DNA of 64,000 nt. Origin: Earliella scabrosa. Taxonomy: Eukaryota; Basidiomycota; Agaricomycetes; Polyporales; Polyporaceae. Within the stretch, counting starts at the first letter, position 1; each line of letters starts with the position of its first letter. Below, piece after piece: positions 13,859-25,900 of the stretch. The stretch spans positions 930,001 through 994,000 of the forward strand of contig JABYQQ010000008.1 of NCBI GenBank assembly GCA_022605405.1, in the 5' to 3' direction. Both the position numbers and the translations under genes were made by a program. The notes under the pieces are model-generated. The model was not told the origin of the DNA, searched no databases, and saw nothing but the letters and a program-made list of their open reading frames with translations.

Positions 13859-16117
13859 AGCTGAGGCGTCGTTGTCGTCCTCCGCCTCTCCAGCTCCCGT
13901 CCATCACCTCCCCCACTTTTGCACGACCTCTCATGATATACTCCTGCAGTCGCCCACAACACCGTCACAGGCACGCGCATCGCGCGTGTTTCCTGTACGG
14001 CATGCTGGCGAGACTCTCTGCGTCGCACGATACGCGACCCACGCATTACAGACGATCAGCAGGCGCTACGAGCGTTCTCCTCCCCGTGATGATGACGCCC
14101 TGCAGACGCGGGGCTCCAGAGTATGCGTCCCAGTGGGCGCGTATCTGCGGAGCCAGTCGTCTGCGAGGCTTTGTAGAGATTGACGGGGAGAACCGGGCTG
14201 CCACCTACTGGGATGCCGTCCACCTGTCCAGGATGACGCGCGGCGCGCGCTGTACATCAAGCCCAAACCCACCACTCACCCCCTCCTCATTTTTATATGC
14301 TCCTCTCCATCATTCACCCGGGATCCCGCGTCGTCCTCGCTGTGATATATCGGCCCTCCGCGCCCTCCTCGCCCCCGCTCTGGCCTCTTTCTCAACCCCC
14401 GCGTGTACCCCCCCCCCCAGATTCGATCCTCTCGCCCGCTATATCGCCGCTGGACGTGTGCTCTACACTGCAAAGGCTGGCCTCGTCCGTCCGTTCGCTA
14501 TTCGCTCTCCATCTCCACCTCTCACCTCTCACAAACTACACACATACGGTACATCGCCGCGCGCCGTCGACGCTGTCTTGTCCGGCGCGCCTAATCCTCC
14601 TCGCCTTCGCCTGTGCATATTGCTCCCCGGCTCCGTACTCTCCCTCCCCTCTTTCATCCGTCGTCCCCTCTCTCTCTCTCAACTTCCCCTCCCGCTTCAT
14701 CTCGTTCCCCCAGCCAGGAGCCTCAAGCCCCCGCTGTCAAAAGCCGCACAGGCAAACGCGCTGCCGCGTACCTCCCTCTCTCTCTCTTTCTTCCCCTTGA
14801 CTTATTGCCGTCTGTCCATCGTCCTCGTCGCAATCTGTATCACATCGCCAGCCCCTAGGGCGCCGTATCATACTCACCCCAGCATCGTCGTACACCGTAC
14901 CATATGGCCTCCGAGGCTCTACTCCCCGCTGCCCCCTCCCCCTACCCCCTCCCCACATGCTCTTTGTGGGGCAGCGGCGCCTATCGCTCGTAACAGTATA
15001 ATGCTCGCGCACCCCGCGTCTCCACACAGTCCCGTCGCATTTGCCCACGCATCGTCCGTTGCTCCCCTCCCAACTTGTGCATCATCACACACACCCATAC
15101 ACTCAGCACACTTACACACACAGTTGCTTCATATGCTCGTCTCTTCCGCATCTCGTCATCCATCATCCCTCTTCCTCGCTTTTCCCCCTTTTTTGAGCGT
15201 TCCATTCTGCCATTACCCCCGATACCAAGGCATCGTTCCCATGGCTTCCGTTCGCATCCTCCCCGTTCGTCGCTTTCAGGGTCTCCTCGGTTGCTCCGTC
15301 CAGTACTTCAGTTATTCCCGTCTGTCGATATATACATCATCACCGGAAATCGTTCAGTGCCTGTACAGTAGTTCGGTCGTTCGTCCTCCTCCTCGGGTCC
15401 CTGCGTGTGTGGATATTGGATCATCATCATCGTTTTTGCGTTAACGTTCCCTCGCCCCTCTCTCCCCCCTCGGGATCGACGGACGTCATCGTCCATTCCC
15501 CTCGCAGAACTCGCGCCGAAGTCCGTGCGTGCATCCTTTTTCCCCTCTTGACTTGCTTCCATTCTTCGTCCCGCCCTTCCCCCTTACCCACGTCTGCACA
15601 TGCATGGTATTCTTCCGACCTGCCCCTTCTTCTGCCCCTCTTCGCCCTGCCCACTGCGCGTACATCCGAGATCGCGATGACGCCCCCTGCCTCTCGCTCG
15701 AGCTCTTCCCATATCTATTCTCTTACACTGGCTTCGTCGCGCCGTTATTACATTTATCGCCCCGTTCCCTCTTATCTCCGGTCGGTACAGGTTCTGCCCA
15801 TCGAGTTGTGTCCGGTCCGCGTTTCCCCCGTTACAGTACATCCCTAGACACACGCCTTGCTCCAGTGAGCACGCAGTCTTCATGCGTATAGTGTATTCCC
15901 GCAGGTTGCTAGTTCTCGGGCAATTGCTCCGCCAATGGAACAGATTTGCCCATGATACGTCTTTGTGGAACGTCGCGAAACATCATGCGAATGGAGGTGC
16001 AAGTTTCAGGAAAGCGGTCCGGGGTGGCATCGTCGGTCTAATGGGAATTGCTGCGCGGATCGTACATTGCCGTTGACTACAACCAAAAGCTACGTCTAGT
16101 GCTGACGTACAACTCTC
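13859..16117 (+). other. Long pyrimidine-rich intergenic tract
   Basis: This lies between two convergent genes. From about 14,250 to 15,870 the plus strand is dominated by C and T, with many runs of CTCTCT, CCCC and TCCC. It gives long but meaningless Ser/Pro/Leu-rich frames in all plus frames. Such tracts normally mark promoters and leaders in mushrooms, yet the next gene downstream is on the other strand. It may be the 3' UTR of the upstream gene, or an unannotated non-coding transcript. I see no protein family in any frame. Confidence 0.5.
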
Positions 16118-18036
16118 TCATCGAAGCGTGACCAGCTCTGTAAGTGATTCGTCAGCGCGACGACCCCACGCAAGCAACATGCACGACAGAACGCACCTTC
16201 CGCAGATGTCGGATGAATCGCGACCGTGTTGTCCAGATCCTCCTTCGTCGCGCCCATCTTGACCGCGACGCCGAAGCCCTGCATGACCTCGTCCGAGCCC
16301 ATGCCGATGATGTGGATGCCGACGACGCGCTCCTCGGGCCCGGTCACGATCAGCTTGTACACGGTCGGCTCCTTGTGTTCCTCGGGGACCATCGAGAAGT
16401 AGAGCGCGCGGAAGGACGACTTGTACACCTTGACGTTCTCGTCGCCGTACTTCTTGCGCGCCTCGGGCTCGGTCAGACCGACGGTGCCGATCGTGGGATG
16501 TCTGCGATCGCAGCGCAGAGCGTCAGCGTCAGGTTGGATTCGTGCAAGGAGAAAGGAGACGCACGAGAAGACAACGGTGGGGATGTTGTCGTAGTCCAGC
16601 TTCTGGTCCTTGAACTTCTCTGGGCCAAAAAGACGATTCGACAGACGGCGCGCGGCCGCGATCGCGACGGGGGTGAGGAGGGCCTTGCCTGCGACGTCGC
16701 CGAGGGCATTGATACCAGGGACACCAGTCTCCTGGTACTCGTCCACGATAGCGTTGCCCTTCTTATCGAGCTTCACGCCGACCTCCTCCAGCCCAAGGCC
16801 CTCCGTGTTCGCATGGCGACCAATCGCCCAGAGCAAACAGTCCACCTCGAGCGTCTCGCCGCTCTCCAGGTGAATCGTGAGCGCCTGGCCCTTGGCGCCC
16901 TCGACCTTCTTGATCTTGGACCCGTGGCGGAAGTTGATCCCGGTGTGCTTCATCCAGTTGGTGAGCGTCTCACCGATCGTAGGATCGAACGTGCGGAGGA
17001 CGGTCTCGCCGCGGATGAGCATCGTCACCTCGCTGCCAAGCGTGTGTAGGACGCCTGCGAGCTCGACCGCAATGTAGCCCGCGCCGACGACCGCGACGCG
17101 CTTGGGCTGGTCTTCAAGGTCGAAGAAACCGTCCGAGTTAATACCAAGGCTCGCGCCCGGGATCTCGTCGTCGCTCGGGATCGTAGGGCGTCCGCCGGTG
17201 GCGACGCAGATACGGTCAGTGTTGAGGGTGTACGTCGTTCCGTCTGGACGCGTGACCTGGACGGAAGAGGGAGAGAGGATACGAGCCGCGCCGTGGTGGA
17301 GTTCGACTCCCTCCTTTGCGACGTTGTTGTCGTAGATGCCATTCAATCTCCGGATATATGCGTCTCGTTGGGGCTTGAACGTCGACCACGAGAACTGGGG
17401 TGCGCCAATCCCCGGGCCTTTGAACTGGTAGCCCTCTGCATGACGGATCTTCTCCGCGATGTCGGCTGCATGCCACATAATCTAGTAATGTCCATAAGAC
17501 GGTGAGAGTTCGTGGGGCATATCTGCACCCACTTTCTTGGGTACGCATCCTTCAACGCGCCGAATTCAGCGGTACTGAAAACGCTCAAGGGTGACGTCAC
17601 GTACCGACGTTGACGCATGTGCCGCCGAGCCTGTCCTGTACTTCGACGAGGGCAACTTTCGCCCCATATGATGCTGCTCTACGCTGGATAAAAGCATATA
17701 AGTACAACGAAGTTCATAATGATGAGACCTTCTCCTTCTCCTTCTCCCATGCCAGCATGAACGATATATGCGCATATAGCCATGTCATCGGAGAGGCAAG
17801 GCACCAGCCGCCGAGATACTCTGACATACAGAGCTCGGCGAACAAGGGCGCATAACACGTGTTCTCAGCCCATGAAATCGTGGGGGTAGGCATGTACGTT
17901 CTCGGGGACACTCTTCCATGACGCATGCAGCAGATAGTTCATGTACAAGACTCACCGAACCAGCAACACCACCACTACCTCCACCAATGAAAACAATGTC
18001 GTACTTCTCCTGTCCTGGCTTCGTAACTGGCGGCAT
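16118..18036 (-). CDS. Glutathione reductase (NADPH), cytosolic form
   Basis: Six exons on the minus strand (18036-17956, 17683-17605, 17549-17533, 17481-16565, 16501-16197, 16137-16118) encode 472 residues, the usual length. The enzyme reduces glutathione disulfide with NADPH through bound FAD. Visible motifs in order are the FAD fold VFIGGGSGG near residue 15, the redox disulfide [13 protein letters not shown] near residues 45-57, the NADPH fold [13 protein letters not shown] with an Arg-containing segment after it, FAD-site ALGDVAG, and the C-terminal HPTSAEELVTLR carrying the active-site His and Glu. The intron before exon 3 and the one after it isolate a 17-nt exon coding CVPKK. The first intron is long for this genome (272 nt), so a missed exon there cannot be excluded, although the join GVAGS/RRAASYG reads as expected. 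No targeting peptide is seen with this start, so cytosolic action is likely. Confidence 0.95.
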
Positions 18037-20809
18037 CTTGACTGCACTACCTGTAGATAATGCTCTTGCGATCTGACCCGCGTGCGCTGTGAGCCATCTT
18101 GCAACAAGTGCACGATGAGGGTGAGATTGACTGACCTGGAGGAGGCGGTGGGACGCAATGGTCGTGCGGGAGGAGGGGAGGAGAGGGGAGGAGAAGCGTA
18201 GTACTATCGATGAGGACGCCAGGGCTGAGATTATTATAGCGACGTCAGCTGAGAGGGCCCTAATAAGTTACGGTCGCAGGAGCGCGATGGATAAGCTGCT
18301 CTCTAAGCTCGCTCCCTCGCAAAGATGATGCCACGCTAGGCGCCCATCCAACGCGCCCTCGTCACGATCACGTGCACTCCCTTACCTAAGTCGTATGTCC
18401 GTCCGACTCCGAGTCCGACTCGTTCGGAGCCGCTTCCCAAGCTTTGCTGTTCCTCTCATGAGCCTTTCGCGCTGTCAGCACCATCTCAGCTTGTCTCGAA
18501 TACTGGACTTTGTGCTCGCTCTGTCGGTCCATCAAAGTATCTCACCTCAGCGATCTACTACTTGACTACACGGACGGCGCTGGACTCCGGAGCAGCGGGC
18601 TTAAACCATGGCGAGAAACCGGCAAATGTGGGACACTACATTCACTAATGTAACACGGGTTCTGTCCAGCACTGGCTTCTTCACGATGCTCGAAGACGGA
18701 TAGTCCCGTGACAGTTGGATAGCGAAGCGGTAATGCAAGTTGCACTCAAACACCGAGCAACCGCGCTCTCGTAGTGCCGATGTCCCTTCAGATGTTTGTG
18801 CAATGTGTACGCCACCATCTGGCGTCTGAGTCAGTGTTCTACACAAGTCCGCCCGCTGCAAACACGCATTCCCCGACCGTCCTCGGGGCGGGAATCAAGA
18901 ATGTGTATGTTTGCTGGAAGATGGCGTGAGGTGAGCATTTGATTCGAACCGTGTTCATTCTTCGTACTCGTCACCTCGAGCGTCCTGACCGACCCCTGCA
19001 TGTATATCGATTGTTGCGCTGAACGAAATCTATTACAGTGCCAACAGTCTCTCGGAACGAGTCCGAGAGCCAATGTCTGTATGTCTGGGGCGCTAACCGG
19101 CGCCAGCACTTAAGCAGCGCTCTGTAAGGAGAGTTTGTTGTAAGTACGTGCAATGGTCACTCCTGCCCTTGACCCAGACGTAATATTTGTAGTGTGCGAC
19201 AGTTCTGCGACTCGCAGCCGCCTGCCAAGGTCTCTCGGCGATGCTCATGACAGAACTGCACCCGAGACGACTCGAAGATGGCAGAGTGCACGCTGTCAGT
19301 CGGCTTTGCTTTGTCCCAGGGGTGACGCGTTGATGTGCCGTCTGCAGGATCACGAATCTGACCCATGAGAAGGTTTCAGGAAGGACCCTACAGCTGCTCT
19401 CTATGAGCGCGAAATTTGCCTGGAAGAGCGTCATATGGACCCTGGAAGACCCGCGTCCGGCCACGCGGCCATGGCTAGCTAGCTTCGACGCCCCGGGCAA
19501 TTTCCACGTTCATCTCCGGTGGCTAGGAGCGCGGGGACCTGAATACAAGATCAAGATGCGCCGTCCGCCGCGGTCGGCGTCAGTGGCCGCCTTGCAGCCA
19601 CGTACGTATCCTGTACGTACGCCTCCAGATTTGCATTGCGCTTCTCTTACCACGTCTTCTCGACCATTCCAGTGCTTCGTCTTTCCCCCATACCGCCTTG
19701 CGCATTTGTTGCCAGAATACGCCCCGTCGTGTGTGACGTGGGGATCGGCTGCGTGTCATGCATTCTTCGCACATACGCGGGAAGAGGTCTCGGCCGCCTT
19801 TTCCCTTCAGTTACAGAGGGCTTCGGCCTTGCGCAGTACCGACGCATGCTTGTCCGATGGGCTTCGACTTCACAGGCACGATGCACACCTGCGAAGGCAT
19901 CCTCGACTGCTGATGTGGAGCACGCCGACGGCAGCCACCTGATCTATTGAAGGCGGCGGGGTAGCGAGCGACACGACCGTCGCGACGATCCAAGTCTCTC
20001 TACATACGCGGGTCGGGAGCGACGTAAATCCTGCACGCCGAGCCCCTTTCGCGCGCAATCGGTTACGTTCCCCTCCATACTCGTTACTCACTTTTCCGCT
20101 GTTAATGAATTAATACCGCTTGTGCAGGCGAGTCGCGAGCCCGATAATCGATCGGTATCGTGGACGCGCACGCGCACATGGACGGTCTTCTCTGGTTTTC
20201 TTAAGGGGGAAGAAGTGTCGTCTATGACATATTCTCCCGTTTGCCGTGACCCCGGACATCCTTGCGCATCCCTTGCCCTACGCTCCTGTCGCCTGAGAAT
20301 GTCCACGAGGTCTTGTCCGAGGACGCGCGTGCGCCAACTCGGAGGACGAAAACTTGAGAAGACATCAAGTCATACGTTCATTTCCGAGGGTGTACTCCGA
20401 CGCCCGTGCGACGGGGCGGAGCGATCTATTCATTCGTGATGTGTGGGTATTCGCAGGACGCGGAACGGAGTGCATCCCACCAATCGCTGCTCCCGTATTC
20501 CGTTCTCCGTTGTGCACACGACGGAGCCGTACGCTGCTCAAACTGACGTGTGTGCCAGGAACAGTTGCGCATTTGGAGATGGACTTACCCGCGGCTCGCT
20601 CACGCTCAGCTTGGACGGATGAGAAGCCCTCGTGTTCGTCTTCTAGCACTGTGCCGAGGCAAACAGCATGCTTATCCAAACCTGTAGCCCATGGTATTAG
20701 AACTGTTTTTGCAGCAGAACGACCTTCGAACTTCAATGAGAGCGCTGACGCCTGAGAGGATCAGTCCCTACCAGTACCACTGGATACCAGGACCCTTGCG
20801 CTTGACCGG
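18037..20809. other. Gene-poor stretch, partly repeat
   Basis: Bases 18,037-18,250 are the likely promoter of glutathione reductase. From 18,250 to 19,150 I see nothing recognisable. From about 19,150 the sequence belongs to the direct repeat listed separately. No ORF here has support. Confidence 0.5.
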
Positions 20810-21060
20810 TCAGGGATTGCGCCGGTGAAGAAGCAAGTGCGGCGCGCAGCGGGATGCGTGGCCTTGGGACAAGATGGACTCGAAAGTTGTGCGGCCCGCA
20901 CGGCATGTCAGACATAACTTGACGCGGAGCGCACGGGCAGAGTCGCTTTGCGTAGAAGCCGTGCTTCGTTTGCGGGACGCCTCGGCAGCCAAGAAGAGTG
21001 TGCATTGACCCCAAACGGCTGAAGCCCGAACGTATGTGTCCATTGCCCCACAACGATGAA
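19150..21060 (+). repeat. Direct repeat, copy 1 (about 1.9 kb)
   Basis: This stretch is collinear with 26,690-28,620 in the same orientation. Clear shared blocks include the run around 19,205-19,240 and 26,725-26,760, the block with GTACGTACGC and ATTTGCAT near 19,610 and 27,260, the TTCGACTTCACAGGCACGAT block at about 19,866 and 27,507, the CTGATCTATTGA block near 19,940 and 27,580, and the block near 20,830-20,990 and 28,400-28,580. The copies differ by many substitutions and small indels. No conserved reading frame survives across both copies. It is likely a decayed mobile element or duplicated junk. Confidence 0.75.
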
Positions 21061-22603
21061 CTAGAAAGTTACACGCTGACTGTAGGAAGGTATTCGTGAC
21101 CAATGTCAGACCTCGAGGGTCACCTAGAGATGTAGCACCGGACCTGTGAGGATTATTCGTGATGAGAGTACGTCTACGAACCGTTTGCAGACGCAATCCG
21201 ATCTGCGCCATCGGATCTTTCAGGGATTGCACCCAGGACATATTTCCACAGCGCACACAGTTGCGCAGCTTCCCTATGATCGCGGACATGACTACCTGGA
21301 TGTCACATAGCGTCGCAGTATCTGAGCGATTGCATGTTGATGTTAAGGCGTGCGGATACGTCATTGCACGGACAAACTGAGTTTGCTTATCCCCCGCTAT
21401 GTTGATCGACGCCGTAACGGCGTTGATGCACATCTCGTGGTATCTGATGAGCCTGTAGTAGACAAGGGCAGTGGTTGTTTCCAATTCAGGGATGTAGAGT
21501 GCGTTCAGAGAGTCGGGAAGTGTGTATCGCGCGGCCTGCTTCGCTTCCTCCTTCCAGCCTAGTCGGATAGCCGCAAGGTACGCCCGAAGGGGAGAAGCGG
21601 TCGCACAGTCGCGCCACTGCTGTCGTATCTGGCGTTGGACTCCTTCCATCCCGTACTTCTCCGCAGCTCGGAAGATCGCCTCATAGTCCAAGTCGAAGAC
21701 GGGTTCATCACCAGCGCTAGCGCCTGCGTAGCACATCCGGAGCAACGCGGCTAGTATCATGCCGCTCTCTTCGAGTTGTAGGATGGGCGGATCGGCATTG
21801 CCGACTGATGGCATGTCGCGGGGCGTCATAGCTTTGATTTGCTCGTGCAGGACGGGAGAAGCCACGGACAACACCCCACGATGACATTGGTACTCCCTCC
21901 CATCCGATGAGCGACAGATGAGGTCGGGGAAAGGCATGTCGTAAAGGAAATCGTGTGGAGAAACAGGCGAATGGGGTGAACTTGAGCGCGGCGCGGAAGG
22001 AGGATCGAGGGGACGAAACCCTGACTCGACTTGACCACCCAAGCGATGGAACTCGCGCAGGCGGAAGTAATCTCCGGCGCTGATACCTGCGAGATCGTCC
22101 GGCGAAACGTCCAAGCTTGTGATAGCCAATGTCGTGTCCGCCGCGAGTCTCGCGACGCTCTCCAGCCCAAGGCGACAGGCGACGGCCCACGTCTGCACTG
22201 GCGCGCCAGCGACTGCTGAAACGAGCTCCTTCTTGAGGACACCGATGGGGAGCGCCATATCATACTTGAGCGCAGCGCGGAGGATCGGCTCAACCTCTGC
22301 CAGCGTTCTGTGCGAGTCCTCTTTCTCGATGGGGTAGCAGATCCGGAGAAGAGCTTCCAGAACGACACTGTCCTCTGCAAGCTCGATGATCGGGCGTTCG
22401 TCCGTTTGCGATGGACCGGATGGGGGCTGTGGCAGCGATAGCATGGTTTCGAAGAAGGACGAGGCTTCGAGGAGGATGTGGCTGCGAACGCGAAAATCTA
22501 CGCGGTCGGATGAGCGGAGGATAAGGTCTGCACCGGGTTTGTCGAATGGGAATGATGCAGTGCGCCGAGAGGATGGCAAGGGTGGCGAGGACGTCTCAGA
22601 CAT
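20810..22603 (-). CDS. Protein with two BTB/POZ domains
   Basis: An unbroken frame of 597 codons begins at ATG 22603. Residues about 18-95 form a first BTB/POZ domain (GADLILRSSDRVDFRVRSHI, then LLEASSFFETML). Residues about 225-300 form a second (FPDLICRSSDGREYQCHRGV, then LSVASPVLHEQI). Each is followed by a helical stretch with a typical LRICYP or LRMCYAG motif. Tandem BTB proteins of this type are common and expanded in mushrooms; BTB folds mediate dimerisation and often recruit substrates to Cul3 ubiquitin ligases. Whether this one does so is unknown. The frame is convincing to about 21,400. After the YHEMCINAV motif typical of these proteins it probably contains an unrecognised intron, and the last 80 or so codons lie inside the repeat that ends near 21,060, so the true 3' end is uncertain. 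Confidence 0.75.
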   Translation of the reverse strand: MSETSSPPLPSSRRTASFPFDKPGADLILRSSDRVDFRVRSHILLEASSFFETMLSLPQPPSGPSQTDERPIIELAEDSVVLEALLRICYPIEKEDSHRTLAEVEPILRAALKYDMALPIGVLKKELVSAVAGAPVQTWAVACRLGLESVARLAADTTLAITSLDVSPDDLAGISAGDYFRLREFHRLGGQVESGFRPLDPPSAPRSSSPHSPVSPHDFLYDMPFPDLICRSSDGREYQCHRGVLSVASPVLHEQIKAMTPRDMPSVGNADPPILQLEESGMILAALLRMCYAGASAGDEPVFDLDYEAIFRAAEKYGMEGVQRQIRQQWRDCATASPLRAYLAAIRLGWKEEAKQAARYTLPDSLNALYIPELETTTALVYYRLIRYHEMCINAVTASINIAGDKQTQFVRAMTYPHALTSTCNRSDTATLCDIQVVMSAIIGKLRNCVRCGNMSWVQSLKDPMAQIGLRLQTVRRRTLITNNPHRSGATSLGDPRGLTLVTNTFLQSACNFLVHRCGAMDTYVRASAVWGQCTLFLAAEASRKRSTASTQSDSARALRVKLCLTCRAGRTTFESILSQGHASRCAPHLLLHRRNP

Positions 22604-22999
22604 GCTTTGCTTTGCAGGCGGATGGAGTGGTGTGCGATGGAGGCGTCGTAGCAGACTAAAGGGGCCACGTCCGCCGAATGTCTGCAGTTGCAGTCAGGTT
22701 GCAGCTGGGTTGCAGTACTCTCTGTCACTGGTCCGTGGCACAGAAAGGCGCTCACGCCCGGGCCGCCTTGTTTGGCCGTGTTGTTCTGTGCGCCCGTGCG
22801 GAAGCCACCTCAACTGGAACCCTGCTTGAACCTCTCCTGCCAGCATGCGCAAGATGCTGCCGCGGCGGAGATGTGCCTGGTGAGTCCCATACAGCATAGC
22901 CCGCCTCGAGAGGCTGTAGGAATCTAGGTGTCGTCCAGCTAGTCCGGTAAAATAAAGCCGTCTGCCTTCAAGCTCCCTCCCTCACGCGCGGCGCGGAGG

Positions 23000-25900
23000 T
23001 AGCCCCGAGCCTCCCAAAGAGTCCTCAGCCCAACGCAACTCTCGATCCACCCTGTGCCTCGTATGCACATATGCTTCTGGACGCCGAGCGTTAGCAGTCG
23101 CGGTTGGGTGCCATCTTCCCCCACGGGCTCTCGCATCCTCGCAGGCTCGCCCTCCCGACACACTTCCAGCTCTCTCAACTCTTTAACGCGAGGATGGCTG
23201 CCGACCGTGTGTGTGCGCGCCCGAGCGTGCCCCTCGAGGTTCGATGGGCCATATCCAGCATACGGACGATCGTCGCTATATCGGCGGTTGTGGCACTTCG
23301 TCTCAACTCTCGGGGTTAGCGTACCCTTGGCTCGCGCCGCTCGCAGTCTCGCGTCGCGCAGACCAACCTTGTAGGTTGATGCATTGATGCGTTGCATCCT
23401 TCTCCGGAGATACTTACGCCTGCATCTCATCTTACCCTCGCACGCTCGTCGGTTCGGGCGACATTGCCCTTGCGCGGAGCCTGGAGGTGCGCACCCAGGA
23501 CATCAGTGATGGAATTCCGTAGGACTGGTGTGTTTCCGCTCGGGTGCGCGCACCTCGGAAAAACATATCGTCCTGCCACTCCTGGTCCTGGCTCGGAGAG
23601 GCGTTCGCGTCCCAGATATGGGCTCTGCGCGCCGACGGGATGGAGACTTTGCTTATCTGCCTGGTAGCCACATCACAGAAGCAAATGCCTCCACCGCGAC
23701 CTCTCGGGTTGCATGGGAGAGTGCTGTGGGTGACGTTCTGCTGCTCCTGCTGCTAAACCGTATTCTAACTCGGCTCTTTGTCAGGGACGCTCTCGGTCGT
23801 TTTCGCGCGCACGATGATAACATGCATATGCGCGAAGCTACGGAGGACCTGGCGACGCTCGCAAGTGGCCAGGGTGGGCCTTCTGGATCGGGCTTGGCGA
23901 CATGGATGTGGATACCAACTGCAGTACTTACAGCTGCACGCGATGGGTTTGAATGGAGCAGACGGGAGGGCATCAAACCACGGTGAGAGATGCTTGCCCT
24001 TTTAGCTTGATTGCATCCCAACCTCTTGATACACCCATCGCCCGCCCTACTAGCCTCCCCCGGCCTCGGATCGATGGACGAATCACGCTACATATGCGCA
24101 GAACATCCCAACTGAGAAGATGGCCCAATCAACATATGCTGGCGGGTAGTAGCAAGTCCTGCGCTCGGCAAGTTGCGAAGGCCCAGAGAGGTACGGCGAC
24201 ATCGCTGGTCGGTGCATCCTCGGGCCTCGTCTGTTTGCCCCCGATGGGCGGCGGGGACTGCCTGGGAGGCGGCGGACAGGACGGGGAAAGAGGAGGACGT
24301 CCAGGAATTCGTTATTCCCGCGTTCCAGCGCTCCACCGGTCCAGCGGCTGGACTCGGGCCGAAGGTAGGCGCCCGGATGTGAAGGGCCCATATGATCTCA
24401 AAGGAAGGTCGACAGTCGACTGCATTTTACTAACTGGCAGTTTCGGGCGGATGCAGCCTTGGTTGGCACACCTAGATAACGAGATGCGAGTTTCTACTGT
24501 ACATAGTACTTGTAAGAGTCCCTTTGTTGTTGATAAACGGGCCCATGGCACCATGGAGGCTAGTAGCAGTCGGATTCACAATGTCAATATCGACAGTATG
24601 ATGTCACTTGTGGGCCCGGGCCTGTTCTGAATGTACGGAATATTGCTATAACTCGGAGTATCTCTCAATCTTCAATGTGTTGCACAACGCTGGAATGATC
24701 AGCACGCTTAGTGAACACACTGAGCTTGTTCAAGTCTGCCGGCGCTTCAACAGAATGTTGCTGGGATTCCTAATATAGTCCACTGAGCCCCCCTATCATT
24801 GTGCCTACGCTAGACTGATACAAAACCCTCGCAAGTACAACATTTCCTGGGGAAAATATGGGCATGGGAGGGCACTTTGCTTGCCTCTCGTACTGAGCCA
24901 GGTGCGTCATATGTGAAGAGTGAGTCCAGCGTCTATTTCCCGGGTTTTGCCGCTGGAGCGCTGGAACGCGGGAATAACGGATTCATGGACTTTCTGGGAA
25001 AGAGAGCAAGGGAATGTCGCTGGAGAAGCACGCCGGGGCCGGACCCGAGTCCGCCGTTCTCCGTGCCTATTTTCCGATAGCGATCCTTGCTCGGGTGCAC
25101 GGTGCGGGGAAATACATACACCATCACGCTTGCACTGGGACCCCGAGAGCAGCCGTCGACACCGCGCGATCTATCGATGGTCTTGATCGTCCTCTTAACT
25201 CCTAGGAGGATGGCTTGCAATCGGGCCTGCGTGGGCAAGCTTCGCGGAGGTATCTCTTTTCTCCGCGGACAGCGCTCTTCTAATGACACCCAAAGTCCTC
25301 CTAGGATCCCCTACACCTTGAAGCTTGAAGCTTGGCATGCGACGTACTACATACATCGGATCGAACGAGAAGCTCGCAGCGTCTTGAATCGTCTTCTGAA
25401 GCTCACGGTGTGGTCGGAGGTAGGAGAACTCGGGCGCGTCGGCGGACGCTCGCTCGTTTGAGTGCGGAGAAGATCCGGAACCACGTCCCGGTCCCGGTTC
25501 CGTTGAGGATATTGCCCGGGAAGCTTCCAACCGAGCTCGATGATGGCTTGCCCGCCGTCATCGTTCCCAAGCCCCGTCGTCACTGTGGTCAAAATGAATA
25601 GTCGATGACGACGAATGATTCACTTCGTTGCGAGGTGCGTTTGTTTCTGGGTTGCGTGCCCACGACGGCCGGGGACGGTCGTGGAGTCGAACCCCTACTT
25701 ATCTTCTTTCTTATCTGCAGCGCCGGTTCGACCCATATCACCGAGCCCGTCGGAGGTGGAGGCGACAAATGAGTCCCTTCCAAGTTGGAAGTCACGGATG
25801 GTGGTCACGGATGGTGGTCATCCAGCTGTCCATCGGAGAGGAGACCAAGAAACACGCAGGGCGTGTACGGTATACCGTATGCCTCAGTCTCCGCGCCTCC

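Noticed and set aside
13933..15444. 503-codon plus-strand open frame
   Set aside because: It is produced by the C/T-rich tract, which removes stop codons. It encodes Ser/Pro/Leu-rich noise with no family marks.
16144..17049. 301-codon frame opposite glutathione reductase
   Set aside because: It is a shadow of the real gene on the other strand; the reductase motifs settle the strand.
25670..25740. GGTTCGACTCC-like T-arm (minus strand) suggesting a tRNA
   Set aside because: No matching acceptor stem, D-arm or anticodon arm could be built around it.
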